A stretch of DNA of 64,000 bases from Rhodopseudomonas sp. (GCA_016124795.1 WGNB01000001.1:186001-250000), one strand, 5' to 3'; positions 25,044 through 34,421 are shown, counted from the first letter of the stretch. Notes: generated by a model not told the origin, from the sequence alone. Program-made: numbers and translations.

Positions 25044-25583
25044 TTATGTTGATGAGGCGGAGGTCCGCCGCTTCTCGGCCGCCGGCTTGATCAGCGGCGC
25101 CCGTTCGCGCAAGCCCTTCAACAAGGTCCGTAGCGCTTCGCGCAGCGCTTCGTAGTCGCGCGGCTCGACCCAGCCGAAAGCGGCGGCCTCGATGCGGTCG
25201 GCGATCCTGTCGCACTGGTCGTGCAGCTTGCGGCCCTGCGCCGTGAGCTTCATCCGCAGAATGCGCCGGTTGGCCGGGTCTTCCTTGCGGGTTATCAGGC
25301 CGCGCTGCTCCAGCCCGTTGATGATTTCATTGGTGGTTTGCGCCGTTACGAAGAATCGCCGCGACAGTTCGGCCGAGGAAATCCCCTCGTGATCCTTGAT
25401 GGTGCCGAGGATGGTGTACTGAATCCCCGTCATCTGCAGATCGCGCAGCGCCGCTTCGAGATGCGAGCGCACCGCCAGGCTCGCCTGATTCAAAAGATAC
25501 ATGGTGCGCGGCCGCGCGGCTTTGGTGGGCAGAGGCGGCTTGCCGGGCGGCGGCGGCTTGGCGGGACTGTCGGTCTTTTTCAT
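25044..25583 (-). CDS. ferC: MarR-family regulator, FerC-like repressor of the ferulate operon
   Basis: 179 residues. A Lys/Pro-rich N-terminus (to about residue 25) precedes the MarR winged helix: GISSAELSRRFFVTAQTTNEIINGLEQRGLI, read in register, then the wing KEDPANRRILRMKLT. It is divergent from ferB and ferA, exactly as the MarR repressor FerC is from ferBA in Sphingobium SYK-6. The intergenic region has an inverted repeat inside the promoter. In SYK-6 the inducer is the hydroxycinnamoyl-CoA made by FerA; the same is inferred here. Confidence 0.82.
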   Translation of the reverse strand: MKKTDSPAKPPPPGKPPLPTKAARPRTMYLLNQASLAVRSHLEAALRDLQMTGIQYTILGTIKDHEGISSAELSRRFFVTAQTTNEIINGLEQRGLITRKEDPANRRILRMKLTAQGRKLHDQCDRIADRIEAAAFGWVEPRDYEALREALRTLLKGLRERAPLIKPAAEKRRTSASST

Positions 25584-25595
25584 CGAACACCGGAA

Positions 25596-25623
25596 TTGAC
25601 AATATCAGGGAGCCTGATTTAAT
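25596..25623 (+). promoter_or_regulatory. ferB promoter with embedded FerC-type operator
   Basis: TTGACA (25596-25601), a 16-bp spacer, then TTTAAT (25618-25623) form a near-consensus sigma-70 promoter, about 40 bp before ATG 25662. The spacer is filled by the inverted repeat ATCAGG-GAG-CCTGAT (25604-25618), so a bound MarR dimer would block RNA polymerase. Confidence 0.72.
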
Positions 25624-25661
25624 CATCGAAGCTCGTTTTTCCAGTCAAGGTCAATACCAAA

Positions 25662-26522
25662 ATGACGGTCACCACAGGCGGCGCGGCGGCAGGCGTCGGT
25701 TCAGCTCATAAAAACGTCCTGGTCGAGATCGAGGACGGCATCGCCTGGGTTACTTTAAACCGACCGGAAAAGCGTAACGCCATCAATCCCGGCATCGTCT
25801 ATGAAATGGTCGCGGCGCTCGATGCGCTGGAGGCCGATGACAGCGCCCATGTCGTCGTTATCACCGGCGCGGGCGACGCCTTTTCGTCCGGGCAGGACCT
25901 GAAGGAGTATTTCCGCGACGTCGATGCCGGTCCGCCAGTCGAGCGCGAACGTCTCTATCGCGCCAATGCCGATTGGCAGTGGCGTAGGCTGATGTTTTAT
26001 CCCAAGCCGACTATTGCCATGGTCAATGGGTGGTGCTTCGGCGGCGCGTTCCAGGTCTTGCTCGGCTGCGATCTCGCCTTGGCCGCTGAGGATGCGACCT
26101 TCGGCCTGTCGGAGATCAATTGGGGCATCATCCCGGCCGGCATCGTTACCAAGTCGGTGGCGATGGCTTTGGCTCAGCGCAATGCGATGTATTACATTAT
26201 GACCGGCGATCCGTTCGACGGCAAACGCGCCGCCGAGATCGGCCTGGTCAATTTCGCGGTGCCGAAGGCCGAACTGAAGGACCGCACGCGCGCGCTCGCC
26301 AAGAAGCTGATGGAGAAGAATCCCTTCGTCATGCGCGCCGCCAAGACCGCCTATCATCATGTCCGACATATGTCGTGGGAGTCGTCGCTTGAATTGCTGA
26401 TGGCCAAATCCGACCAGACCAAATTCCGCGATCCGGAAAAAGGCGACCGCAAGGGCATGTCGCAGTTCCTCGACGACAAGACCTATCGCCCGGGCCTGGG
26501 AAATTATGACCGCCGCGGCTGA
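25662..26522 (+). CDS. ferB: Feruloyl-CoA hydratase-lyase family enzyme (crotonase fold)
   Basis: 286 residues with strong similarity to hydroxycinnamoyl-CoA hydratase-lyase. Shared features are LNRPEKRNAINP, ITGAGDAFSSGQDLKEYFRDVDAGP, KPTIAMVNGWCFGGAF, FGLSEINWGIIPAG (catalytic Glu), YYIMTGDPFDGKRAAEIGLVN and QFLDDKTYRPGLGNY. It hydrates the side chain of feruloyl-CoA and splits it to vanillin and acetyl-CoA. Tyr75 of Pseudomonas HCHL is kept (KEYF), but Ser123 and Tyr239 are replaced by Gln and Met. First gene of the fer operon; its end overlaps ferA by 17 bp. Confidence 0.87.
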   Translation: MTVTTGGAAAGVGSAHKNVLVEIEDGIAWVTLNRPEKRNAINPGIVYEMVAALDALEADDSAHVVVITGAGDAFSSGQDLKEYFRDVDAGPPVERERLYRANADWQWRRLMFYPKPTIAMVNGWCFGGAFQVLLGCDLALAAEDATFGLSEINWGIIPAGIVTKSVAMALAQRNAMYYIMTGDPFDGKRAAEIGLVNFAVPKAELKDRTRALAKKLMEKNPFVMRAAKTAYHHVRHMSWESSLELLMAKSDQTKFRDPEKGDRKGMSQFLDDKTYRPGLGNYDRRG

Positions 26523-28680
26523 CACGATCATGCAACGTCAGGCGCGCGCTTGCGCGCCCGGCCGCAGCAGCTTCGAACGGCTACTGCGGCCGCGTTCGCT
26601 TGCCATTGTCGGCGCGTCGCCCGAGCCGTTTTCGCTCGGCGGCAACGTGCTCGACAATGTCGAGCGCTTTGGCTTTGTCGGTGCGCTGCATCTGGTCAGC
26701 CGGACCCGCAGCGAGATCAAGGGCCGTCCCTGCGTCGCGACCATCGATGATCTGCCCGACGGCGTCGACGCTGTCGTGCTGGTGATCCCGGTGCCGGCGG
26801 TCAGGGATGCGATTGCGGCCTGCGCGCGGCGTGGCGTCGGCGGTGCTGTAGTCTTTGCCTCAGGCTTTGGCGAGATGGGCGGCGAGGGCGCGCGGCTGCA
26901 AGCCGAGATGACCGCGCTGGCCCGCGAAGCTGGCATCGCGTTGCTGGGGCCGAATTGCCTGGGCGCGGTCAATTTCGTCGATGGCGTGCCGTTGACATTC
27001 GAGCCGGTGCAACCGTTGAAGCCATCCGGTCCCGGCGTCTGCGCCATCGCGCAAAGCGGGGCGATGGCCGGCAATATCCGGATGGCGCTGGCGTCGCGTG
27101 GCGTGCCGGTCGCCTATACGTTTTCCACCGGCAATGAAGCGGTGCTGGCCGCCGAGGATGTCATTGCCGGCTTGCTCGACGATGACAGCGTACGATTGTT
27201 TGCTGTATTCGTTGAACAGATCAGACAGCCGAAGCGCTTTCTTGAACTGGCCGCGGCCGCGCTGGCGCGCCGCAAGCCGATTGTGCTGATGCATCCTGGG
27301 CGCAGTGCACGCTCGCGGGAGGCGGCGAAGTCGCATACCGGCGCGCTCGCTGGCGACTATGCGGTCATGAAGACCTTTGTCGAACGCGAAGGCGTGGTGC
27401 TGGTCGAGAGCCTCGACGAATTGTTCGATACCAGCGCGTTGCTGGCGCGTTATCCGACGCCGCCCGCCGGCGGCGCGGCGATCATGAGCAATTCCGGCGC
27501 GTTGCGCGGCTTCTCGCTCGACTTTTGCGACGGCATCGATTTGCCGCTGCCGGTACTGACCGAGACGACCGTCGCCGCGTTGCAGGCGGTGTTGCCGGAT
27601 TTCGCGACCATCGACAACCCGCTCGATATCACGGCGCAGGGCATGCAGAAGCCGAGCCTGTTCGGGGATTCGGTCGCCGCCTTGCTGGCGGACAGCGGGG
27701 TCGGTGCGGTGTTGGTGGCGGCGATGGGCGGGTCGCCGGCGCAACAGATGAAGAAATGGGAATCGCTCGCGCCGGTGATGCGTGCGGCGGAGAAGCCGGT
27801 GGCTCTTGCTTTCCTTGGCGATGGCGCGCCGCTGTCGCCCGAGTTCATGACCGACGTCAAAGCCAGTGGCGTGCCGTTTTTTCGCTCGCCGGAGCGGGCG
27901 ATGCGGGCCTTCGCCCATATGCTGCGTTATGGCCGCGCGCTGGCCACCGGCAGCGCTCGCGCGCCGCTTGGCGGGGCGGCGGCGCTTGAACTCACGCCCG
28001 GGCCGATGGCGGAATATCGCGTCAAGGCGATCTTTCGTGACACCGGCATTGCGGTGCCGCAAGGCGAACTGGCGCGCGACCTCGACGAGGCGTTGCGGAT
28101 CGCTGCGGCAATTGGATATCCGCTGGTGCTGAAGGCGCAGGCCGCCGCCTTGATGCACAAGAGCGATGTCGGCGGCGTGGCCGTCGGCATCCGCGATGAC
28201 GCCGCGTTGCGCGCGGCCTGGGACAAGATGACCGTCGCGGTCGCGCAAGCGCGGCCCGATCTGACGCTCGATGGCATTCTGGTCGAGGCCATGGCGGCGC
28301 CGGGTGGGCTGGAACTGATTGTGGGCGCGCGCCGTGACCCGGTCTGGGGCGAGGTGCTGATGGTAGGCCTCGGCGGCATCTGGGCCGAGGCGCTGGGCGA
28401 CGTCCGGCTGATGCCGGCCGATGCCGATGCGTCGCACATCGCGGCCGAACTCGACCGCCTGAAGGCGGCGCGTTTGCTGCACGGCTATCGTGGCGCGCCG
28501 CCGCGCGACATTGCCGCGCTGGTCGAGGCTCTGATGCAGATCGGCGCTTTGATCCGCGCCACGCCGTCGCTTGGCGAAATCGACGTCAATCCGTTGCTTG
28601 TCTATCCGCAGGGCCAGAGCCAGGGCGTTGTCGCGCTAGACGCGCTGCTGGTGGCCGATCCGTCGCCGCAGGACGCATAA
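26506..28680 (+). CDS. ferA: ADP-forming acyl-CoA synthetase, FerA-type feruloyl-CoA synthetase
   Basis: 724 residues in the NDP-forming acetyl-CoA synthetase superfamily. A CoA-binding domain (RPRSLAIVGASPEPFSLGG, about 24-130) is followed by the succinyl-CoA-ligase-like domain with the phosphorylated His in AAKSHTGALAGD, and a C-terminal ATP-grasp domain (about 490-720, VLKAQAAALMHKSDVGGVAVG). The SYK-6 FerA that activates ferulate belongs to this superfamily rather than the AMP-forming one, and the ferC-ferB-ferA order matches. ATG 26506 overlaps ferB; ATG 26530 is an alternative start. Confidence 0.86.
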   Translation: MTAAADTIMQRQARACAPGRSSFERLLRPRSLAIVGASPEPFSLGGNVLDNVERFGFVGALHLVSRTRSEIKGRPCVATIDDLPDGVDAVVLVIPVPAVRDAIAACARRGVGGAVVFASGFGEMGGEGARLQAEMTALAREAGIALLGPNCLGAVNFVDGVPLTFEPVQPLKPSGPGVCAIAQSGAMAGNIRMALASRGVPVAYTFSTGNEAVLAAEDVIAGLLDDDSVRLFAVFVEQIRQPKRFLELAAAALARRKPIVLMHPGRSARSREAAKSHTGALAGDYAVMKTFVEREGVVLVESLDELFDTSALLARYPTPPAGGAAIMSNSGALRGFSLDFCDGIDLPLPVLTETTVAALQAVLPDFATIDNPLDITAQGMQKPSLFGDSVAALLADSGVGAVLVAAMGGSPAQQMKKWESLAPVMRAAEKPVALAFLGDGAPLSPEFMTDVKASGVPFFRSPERAMRAFAHMLRYGRALATGSARAPLGGAAALELTPGPMAEYRVKAIFRDTGIAVPQGELARDLDEALRIAAAIGYPLVLKAQAAALMHKSDVGGVAVGIRDDAALRAAWDKMTVAVAQARPDLTLDGILVEAMAAPGGLELIVGARRDPVWGEVLMVGLGGIWAEALGDVRLMPADADASHIAAELDRLKAARLLHGYRGAPPRDIAALVEALMQIGALIRATPSLGEIDVNPLLVYPQGQSQGVVALDALLVADPSPQDA

Positions 28681-28705
28681 GAAATCCGGTCGCAAGGTCA
28701 TCGTT

Positions 28706-29860
28706 ATGGATTTCAGTTTCAGCGAAGAACAAAAACTGCTGCGCGACAGCGTGCGCAAGCTGATGGATCGCCATGCGCCGGCCGACTACGTCGCGCGGCT
28801 CGACCGCGAGCAAGCCTATCCTTATGCGCTTTACGACGCGTGGGTCGAAGCCGGGTTGCTGGGGCTGCCGTTTCCGGAGAGCGCCGGCGGCTTGGGCGGT
28901 TCGGTCGTCGACATGGCGATTGTCGCTGAGGAGATTTCCTATACCAGCGCCGATTTCTTCATGGCATTTGCCGGCGGCGTTTTCTGCGGCCTCAACATCG
29001 TGCGCAAGGGCACGCCGGAGCAGGTCGAGCGCTTCATCCCGAAACTGCTGGCCGGCGATATCCGGATGGCGATTTCGATTTCCGAGCCCGACGCCGGCTC
29101 CGATATTGGCGCGATGCGTACGCTCGCGGTGCACGGCGACCGCGGCTACATCGTCAACGGCCAGAAGGTCTGGGCAACCGGCGCCGGTGCGCGCAACGTC
29201 CTGCTCAATGTCTATTTGAAGACCGATCCGAAAGCCAGCGTGCCCGACGGCATGTCGCTGTTTCTGATCGATAACGACGCGCCCGGACTCGAATGCCGCA
29301 AGCTGGATATGCTGGGCCGCCGCTGCACCGGCACGTATGAACTGAATTTCCAGGACGTCGCGGTCGACGCCGACCGGCTGGTCGGCGGCGAGAACCAGGG
29401 CTGGGCCTGTGTAATGTCGGGCTTGCAGGTCGAGCGTATCACTTCGGCCGCCGGCAATTGCGGCGCCGCCCGTGCCGTCGTCGACATGGCGATCGCCTAT
29501 GCCAAGGAGCGCAAGCAGTTCGGCCGGCCGATTGGCGCCAATCAGGCGGTGGCGCATATGCTGGCCGACATGCAGACCAAGGTCGAAGCGGCGCGCGCGC
29601 TGATGTGGCAGGCGGCCAGCAAGGTCGCTGCTGGCGAGGACGCACTGCGCGACATCACCATGGCTAAACTGTTTTCGTCGGAAACCTACGTCGAGGTCGC
29701 CAATCTCGGCATGCAGATTCTCGGCGCCTATGGCTATAGCATGGAATTCGCGATGCAGCGCCATTTCCGTGACTCGCGCAGCGCGACAATCGCCGCGGGC
29801 ACTTCGCAGATCCAGCGTAACCTGCTGGCCAATTTGATGGGGCTGAAACTATCGGCCTAG
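28706..29860 (+). CDS. Acyl-CoA dehydrogenase, isovaleryl-CoA-dehydrogenase-like catalytic site
   Basis: 384 residues, full-length ACAD fold: SEEQKLLRDSVRKLMDRH, the FAD/substrate signature AISISEPDAGSDIGAM, the helix AYAKERKQFGRPI, and the C-terminal IAAGTSQIQRNLLA. The usual catalytic Glu position (YEGT in medium-chain enzymes) is Ala here, while Glu243 in GLQVERITSA matches the isovaleryl-CoA dehydrogenase position. It lies 25 bp after ferA, so it probably oxidises the side chain of dihydro-hydroxycinnamoyl-CoA (from hydroferulate or hydrocaffeate) to the unsaturated thioester used by FerB. HcaD of Acinetobacter has the same placement. Confidence 0.87.
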   Translation: MDFSFSEEQKLLRDSVRKLMDRHAPADYVARLDREQAYPYALYDAWVEAGLLGLPFPESAGGLGGSVVDMAIVAEEISYTSADFFMAFAGGVFCGLNIVRKGTPEQVERFIPKLLAGDIRMAISISEPDAGSDIGAMRTLAVHGDRGYIVNGQKVWATGAGARNVLLNVYLKTDPKASVPDGMSLFLIDNDAPGLECRKLDMLGRRCTGTYELNFQDVAVDADRLVGGENQGWACVMSGLQVERITSAAGNCGAARAVVDMAIAYAKERKQFGRPIGANQAVAHMLADMQTKVEAARALMWQAASKVAAGEDALRDITMAKLFSSETYVEVANLGMQILGAYGYSMEFAMQRHFRDSRSATIAAGTSQIQRNLLANLMGLKLSA

Positions 29861-29917
29861 CGGGCCGCACCGAACGACAACGATAACAATAATAAACACA
29901 ATCAAATGGAGGAAGAC

Positions 29918-30958
29918 ATGAAGCGAGGCGAGACCCGGACAAGTCGTGTCCGCATAGCCGGATTGGCGCTGGCGGCAACTGCGACGATGGCACTGGCGAT
30001 GCCGCAGGCGGCACAGGCCGAACTCAAGCGCATCACCATCGGCACCAATGCCGCCGGCACCTTGTATAATCAGATTGGGACCGTCGTCTCGACCCTGCTG
30101 CAGAAGCAGACCGGTCTGCCGACAACGGCGCGGCCTTTCGCCGGCACGTCGGTCTACCTGCCGCAATTGCAGCGCGGCGAGATCGACTTCGGGCTGAATT
30201 CCGCGCTCGACGCCAGCATCGCCTATCTCGGTCAGGACGAATACAAGCAGCCGCTGACCAAGGTACGCGGCGTGATGATGCTGGCACGTGCCTATTACGG
30301 TTTTTACGCCAAGGCGAGCGCTGGCCTGACTTCTGTCGCCGATCTCAAGGGCAAGCCGGTGGTGATGAGCTATCGGGCCATTGCCTCGTTTGACAAGGTC
30401 AACAGCGCGATCATCGCGACCGCCGGACTGACCGAAAAGGATGTCTCGCCGGTGGTTGTGTCCGGCATTCCCGATACTGTGCGCGCCATTGTCGAGAACC
30501 GTGTCGCTGCCGGCGCCACGATCATCGGCATTCCGGCGCTGCGCGAAGCCGACGCGGCGGTGTCGGGCGGGCTTCAGGTGCTGACGCTGGGGCCGAACGA
30601 GAAGGAAATCGAGAAACTCGCCGGCTTCGACGCCGCGACCATCAAACCGGGTCCGGCTTTTGTCGGTGTCAAGGCGCCGCTGAAGGTCGCGCGCTTCAGC
30701 GTCTTCCTCAACACCGGCACCCATGTCTCGGCCGACGACGTCTACAAGATCGTCAAGACCATCCATCAGAACTGGGAGACGATGCGCAAGGAAGTGCCGG
30801 CCTTGCGATCGATCCCGGCGAACGAGCTGGCGCCGGTCAACTTTAGCCATCCCTATCATGAAGGCGCCGTTCGGTACTTCAAGGAAGCCGGACTGTGGAC
30901 GCCGGCACATGAGGCGCGTCAGCAGGCCGTGCTGAAAATGGAAAACATGGCCAAGTAA
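29918..30958 (+). CDS. TAXI-family TRAP transporter solute-binding protein
   Basis: The start ATG 29918 follows GGAGG by 5 bp (ATG 29906 overlaps that site and is rejected). 346 residues with a signal peptide ending AAQA/ELKRI. The TAXI family signature is seen as ITIGTNAAGTLYNQIGTVVSTLLQKQ near the mature N-terminus, then GEIDFGLNSALDA. It collects substrate in the periplasm for the fused TRAP permease just downstream. Placement right behind ferBA and the dehydrogenase suggests a phenylpropanoid acid as ligand. Confidence 0.9.
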   Translation: MKRGETRTSRVRIAGLALAATATMALAMPQAAQAELKRITIGTNAAGTLYNQIGTVVSTLLQKQTGLPTTARPFAGTSVYLPQLQRGEIDFGLNSALDASIAYLGQDEYKQPLTKVRGVMMLARAYYGFYAKASAGLTSVADLKGKPVVMSYRAIASFDKVNSAIIATAGLTEKDVSPVVVSGIPDTVRAIVENRVAAGATIIGIPALREADAAVSGGLQVLTLGPNEKEIEKLAGFDAATIKPGPAFVGVKAPLKVARFSVFLNTGTHVSADDVYKIVKTIHQNWETMRKEVPALRSIPANELAPVNFSHPYHEGAVRYFKEAGLWTPAHEARQQAVLKMENMAK

Positions 30959-31085
30959 ACGCCGTGGCCGCGTGACCGCGCGGTGGAGTAGCGCTGACCG
31001 GGAGACCCGCACGTCTTCCGGCCATCGCGCCCGATCCGATTGATGTTCCTCCTGTTTGACATTCCTCTTGCCGATTGCGACGTCC

Positions 31086-32981
31086 ATGACAGCTTCGATC
31101 AAATACCTTCAGAGGATCTACACCGGGTTTCTGCTTCTCGGTGGCGTGTTGTGGGCTTCGAATGCCTTGTTGTCGCTCGGCATCTCGCTGATCGACGCCG
31201 AATGGATCGGCGTCTTTCTCGGCGTGGGGATCGCCGCGGCCATGCTGCAAACGCCTTACACCGGACGGGCAGGGTTGCTCGATGTAGTGCTTGGGCTTTT
31301 TGCGATCGCGGCCTGGGGCTATATGTCGTGGCACTTCCAGGCGTGGCTGGTCGATATCGAGGGCGCGACGCCGCAGAAATATATCCCCGGCGTGGTCGCC
31401 ATTGTTCTGATGATGGAAGCGTTGCGCAAGGCGAGCGGTCTGCCGATCACCATCCTGGTCTGGGTGCTGATCGTCTATGGCTTTTTCGGCTATCTCATTC
31501 CCGGCCCGATGCAGGCGACCTACCAGGCGCCGGCGGCCTTCGTGATGTATCTCTACGCCGACACCAATGCGATCCCCGGCCTCGTGCTGGTGATTATCGC
31601 TGGCATGGTGCTGGCCTTTATCGTGTTCGGTAAGCTGATGGAAGTCAGCGGCGCGACCCAGTTCTTCACCGATCTGGCGATGGCTTTGATGGGGCATCGG
31701 CGTGGCGGCCCGGCCAAGGTGGCGGTGGTGGCGTCGAGCCTGTTCGGCAGCATCAGTTCGTCGCCGGTCGGCAACATCATGTCGACTGGCGTCGTCACCA
31801 TTCCCCTGATGAAGAAGATCGGCTTCAAGCCGCATTACGCCGCGGCGATTGAGGCCGTCGCCTCGACCGGCGGGCAGATCGCGCCGCCGGTGATGGGCGC
31901 AACCGCCTTCCTGATGGCCGAGTTCTTGCGGATCAACTATTTCGATGTCGTGGTGGCGGCGGCCTTGCCGGCACTGTTCTATTACATCTGCCTGTTTATT
32001 CAGGTCGATTCGGTGGCCGCGCGTGAAGGTCTGGCCGGCGTCCCGAAATCGCAGTTGCCGAAGTTGCTGACTGTTCTGCGCAAGGGGTGGGGTTTCGTGT
32101 TGCCTCTGGTGCTGCTGGTTTATTTGCTGTTCTGGGGCGGGGCAACCCCGGCTTTCGCGGCGCTGGCGGCCTCCGCGGTGCTGTTGGTCTTCGCGCTGGC
32201 GAAGAAACGGATGCTGACCTGGAGCGAATGGGCGGCGCTGATTTTCGGCGGCGGTTCGGGGATGATTCCGCTGATCATGATCGGCGCGGGCGCGGGCGTG
32301 GTGGTCGGCGTGATGAACGCCACCGGTCTCGGGCAGTCTTTGTCATTCGTCTTGGTGCAGGCCGGTGGCAGTTGGGGCCTGCTGCCGATGTTGGCGATTA
32401 CGGCGGTGCTCTGCATCATCCTCGGCATGGGCATGCCGACGACGGCGATCTACGTTATTCTATCGACTGTGATCGGTCCGGCTTTGATCAAGATGGGGGT
32501 GACGGCGATGGCCGCCCACCTGTTCATTTTCTATTTCGGCGTGATGTCGTTCCTGACGCCGCCGGTGGCGGTGTCGAGCTTCGTCGCCGCCGGGCTCGCC
32601 GAGGCCAGCATGTGGCGCACCGGCTGGGTCGGCATGCGGTTGTCGGTCGTGTCGATGCTGCTGCCGTTTGTCTGGGCTTACGATCCGGCGTTGCTGCTCG
32701 ATGGTTCGTGGCTGGCGGTCGGAGTCGTGATCCTGACGACGATGGCGGCGATCGTGGTGGTCTCACGAGGCTTCGTCGAGCTTCAGGATCTTGATCGCGA
32801 CAGGCTGCTTCTCGGGCTGGCGCTGGTGATTGGAGCGCTGGCGATCGGGGCGAGCCCGGTCTGGCTCGGGCCGGAATCGTGGTGGGCCGGCGGCATCGCG
32901 GTCGTCGCGCTGGCCGCCTGCAAGTTGGCGCCGCCGTCTCGCGGCCGCGGCGACAGGATTGTCGAAATCAAGACGAGCTAA
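31086..32981 (+). CDS. TRAP transporter fused permease (DctQ-DctM fusion, TAXI type)
   Basis: From ATG 31086 the protein has 631 residues; a TTG at 31056 is possible. It contains a short four-helix N-terminal part (DctQ-like) fused to the large DctM-like domain: VASSLFGSISSSPVGNIMSTGVVTIPLMKKIGFKPHYAAAIEA, read in register, and GMGMPTTAIYVIL. It imports substrate using an ion gradient, with the TAXI protein encoded 127 bp upstream. This fused form is normal for TAXI-TRAP systems. Ends the ferulate cluster and is convergent with the DUF1989 operon. Confidence 0.92.
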   Translation: MTASIKYLQRIYTGFLLLGGVLWASNALLSLGISLIDAEWIGVFLGVGIAAAMLQTPYTGRAGLLDVVLGLFAIAAWGYMSWHFQAWLVDIEGATPQKYIPGVVAIVLMMEALRKASGLPITILVWVLIVYGFFGYLIPGPMQATYQAPAAFVMYLYADTNAIPGLVLVIIAGMVLAFIVFGKLMEVSGATQFFTDLAMALMGHRRGGPAKVAVVASSLFGSISSSPVGNIMSTGVVTIPLMKKIGFKPHYAAAIEAVASTGGQIAPPVMGATAFLMAEFLRINYFDVVVAAALPALFYYICLFIQVDSVAAREGLAGVPKSQLPKLLTVLRKGWGFVLPLVLLVYLLFWGGATPAFAALAASAVLLVFALAKKRMLTWSEWAALIFGGGSGMIPLIMIGAGAGVVVGVMNATGLGQSLSFVLVQAGGSWGLLPMLAITAVLCIILGMGMPTTAIYVILSTVIGPALIKMGVTAMAAHLFIFYFGVMSFLTPPVAVSSFVAAGLAEASMWRTGWVGMRLSVVSMLLPFVWAYDPALLLDGSWLAVGVVILTTMAAIVVVSRGFVELQDLDRDRLLLGLALVIGALAIGASPVWLGPESWWAGGIAVVALAACKLAPPSRGRGDRIVEIKTS

Positions 32982-33036
32982 GTCAGGCCACGGGCTGCGG
33001 CGGCGACAAGCCTACCGGGCGAGGCAGGACCGTCCG

Positions 33037-33681
33037 TCAGATCGCGTCCCAGACCAGGACCTCGAGCGGCGTTGGATTATAGCCGTTGCAGGGGTTGTTG
33101 AGTTGCGGGCAGTTGGACAGCAGCACGATGACGTCCATGCAGGCCCGCATCTCGACGTATTTTCCCGGTCCGCTGACGCCGTCGGCGAAGGTGAGGCCGC
33201 CTTCGGGCGTTACCGGGACCTTCATGAAGAAGTTGATGTTGTGGGTGATGTCCCGCTTGGTCAGCTTGAATTCGTCATGTTCGGCTATCGCCAGCAGCCA
33301 ACTGTCGCGGCAGGCGTGCATCGTCCTCTTGTCGAGCGCGTAGCGAACGGTATTTGACTCTGTCGCGCATGCGCCGCCGAGCGTGTCGTGATATCCGACA
33401 GTGTCCGCGACGATTTCGAGCATCAGTTTGCACTCGGTCGAAAGCAGCCTGGAGCCGAGCCCGAGGTAGATGTTGCCTTGGCTGCGAATGGTATCGACCG
33501 CGCTGTAGCGCTCGGCCGGGTCTTCGGCGCTGAAGAACAACACGTCGGCGGCCTGATTGCCCTCGACATCGACGATCCGGAAGATTTGATCCTTGGCGAC
33601 GCGGCCGATCCAGTAATCGCCCGCGCCGACGACCTTGCGATACGTGGCGGTGTCGGGCGCTAACACGCTTTCCTTCAGCAT
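33037..33681 (-). CDS. DUF1989 protein, urea-carboxylase-associated (carboxyguanidine deiminase subunit-like), A
   Basis: From ATG 33681 (GGGAG 7 bp upstream) 214 residues; an ATG at 33708 adds nine. It strongly recalls one of the two urea-carboxylase-associated proteins: [66 protein letters not shown] and [16 protein letters not shown]. That pair was recently assigned as carboxyguanidine deiminase, CgdA/CgdB. Last gene of a leftward seven-gene operon, overlapping the next DUF1989 gene by 7 bp. No guanidine or urea carboxylase or allophanate hydrolase is in the window, so the substrate may differ. Confidence 0.82.
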   Translation of the reverse strand: MLKESVLAPDTATYRKVVGAGDYWIGRVAKDQIFRIVDVEGNQAADVLFFSAEDPAERYSAVDTIRSQGNIYLGLGSRLLSTECKLMLEIVADTVGYHDTLGGACATESNTVRYALDKRTMHACRDSWLLAIAEHDEFKLTKRDITHNINFFMKVPVTPEGGLTFADGVSGPGKYVEMRACMDVIVLLSNCPQLNNPCNGYNPTPLEVLVWDAI

Positions 33682-34421
33682 GTATGGGCTCCCGGGCCGG
33701 CGCCACACATGTGATAAAGCTCGTTGTTCTGAAATCCGCGTTGGTTTTCTGGCCGAAAATTACGGCAGTAATCGTCGGCGGCGACCGGTTCGGCCTTGCT
33801 GAATTGCAGCGTGACGGGCTTTCGCGGGTAGGCGCCTGGCGGGTACATCGGATGCGGGCAGGTGTGCATCAGCACCAGCGTATCCATCTCGAACCGCAGT
33901 TCGACCGTTGAGCCGGCCGCTGAATGGGCCGGGTCGAAAGTCAGCGCGCCTTTCGCGTCCGGCGCGACCTTGCTGAACCAGTTGACGTTGGCGGCCAGAT
34001 CGCGGCGGCCGAGCCCGTATTTGCCGGCTTCGACCAGGAAGGCGTCGTGGCCGTTCTGTGTCCAGTCGTTGCGGGCGTCCTGATAGCTCTTCGAGCCCCA
34101 GCGTTCGGCCACGAGCGTCTTGTTGGCATTGCCCGCGACGGTGTCGTGCCAGCCGATGCTGTCGCCGACGATCGAGCAGAAGATCCGGCCCATGTCGGAA
34201 TAAAGGCAATGGCCCCGGGTCAGGCGGAAGGTGTGCTGACATTTTAGCGTGTCGGGGGCGTTGTAACGCTCCAGCGGATTTTGCGGATTATAGAACAGCA
34301 TGCCGACATTGGCCCCGCCGTCGATATCAGTCATGCGCAGGAGCATGCCGCGCGGAGCGGTAAAGGACCAATGTTTGCCGCCCTCGATGACGGTCTGATA
34401 GAGCGGCGGCCTGTCGTTCAT
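33675..34421 (-). CDS. DUF1989 protein, urea-carboxylase-associated (carboxyguanidine deiminase subunit-like), B
   Basis: The start ATG 34421 overlaps the stop of the upstream DUF1989 gene (ATGA). 248 residues, the longest of the trio. Features include [27 protein letters not shown] (in register), [27 protein letters not shown], and a Cys/His-rich tail ([28 protein letters not shown]). It corresponds to the other member of the urea-carboxylase-associated pair. With protein A it may form a heteromeric C-N hydrolase acting on an amidine or carboxyguanidine-like compound. The retained cysteines and histidines suggest metal or nucleophile sites, but this is not shown. Confidence 0.8.
   Translation of the reverse strand: MNDRPPLYQTVIEGGKHWSFTAPRGMLLRMTDIDGGANVGMLFYNPQNPLERYNAPDTLKCQHTFRLTRGHCLYSDMGRIFCSIVGDSIGWHDTVAGNANKTLVAERWGSKSYQDARNDWTQNGHDAFLVEAGKYGLGRRDLAANVNWFSKVAPDAKGALTFDPAHSAAGSTVELRFEMDTLVLMHTCPHPMYPPGAYPRKPVTLQFSKAEPVAADDYCRNFRPENQRGFQNNELYHMCGAGPGAHTC

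Noticed and set aside
26860-28482. 540-codon minus-strand frame opposite ferA
   Set aside because: Antisense shadow of a clear acyl-CoA synthetase; Arg/His/Gln-rich translation without domains.
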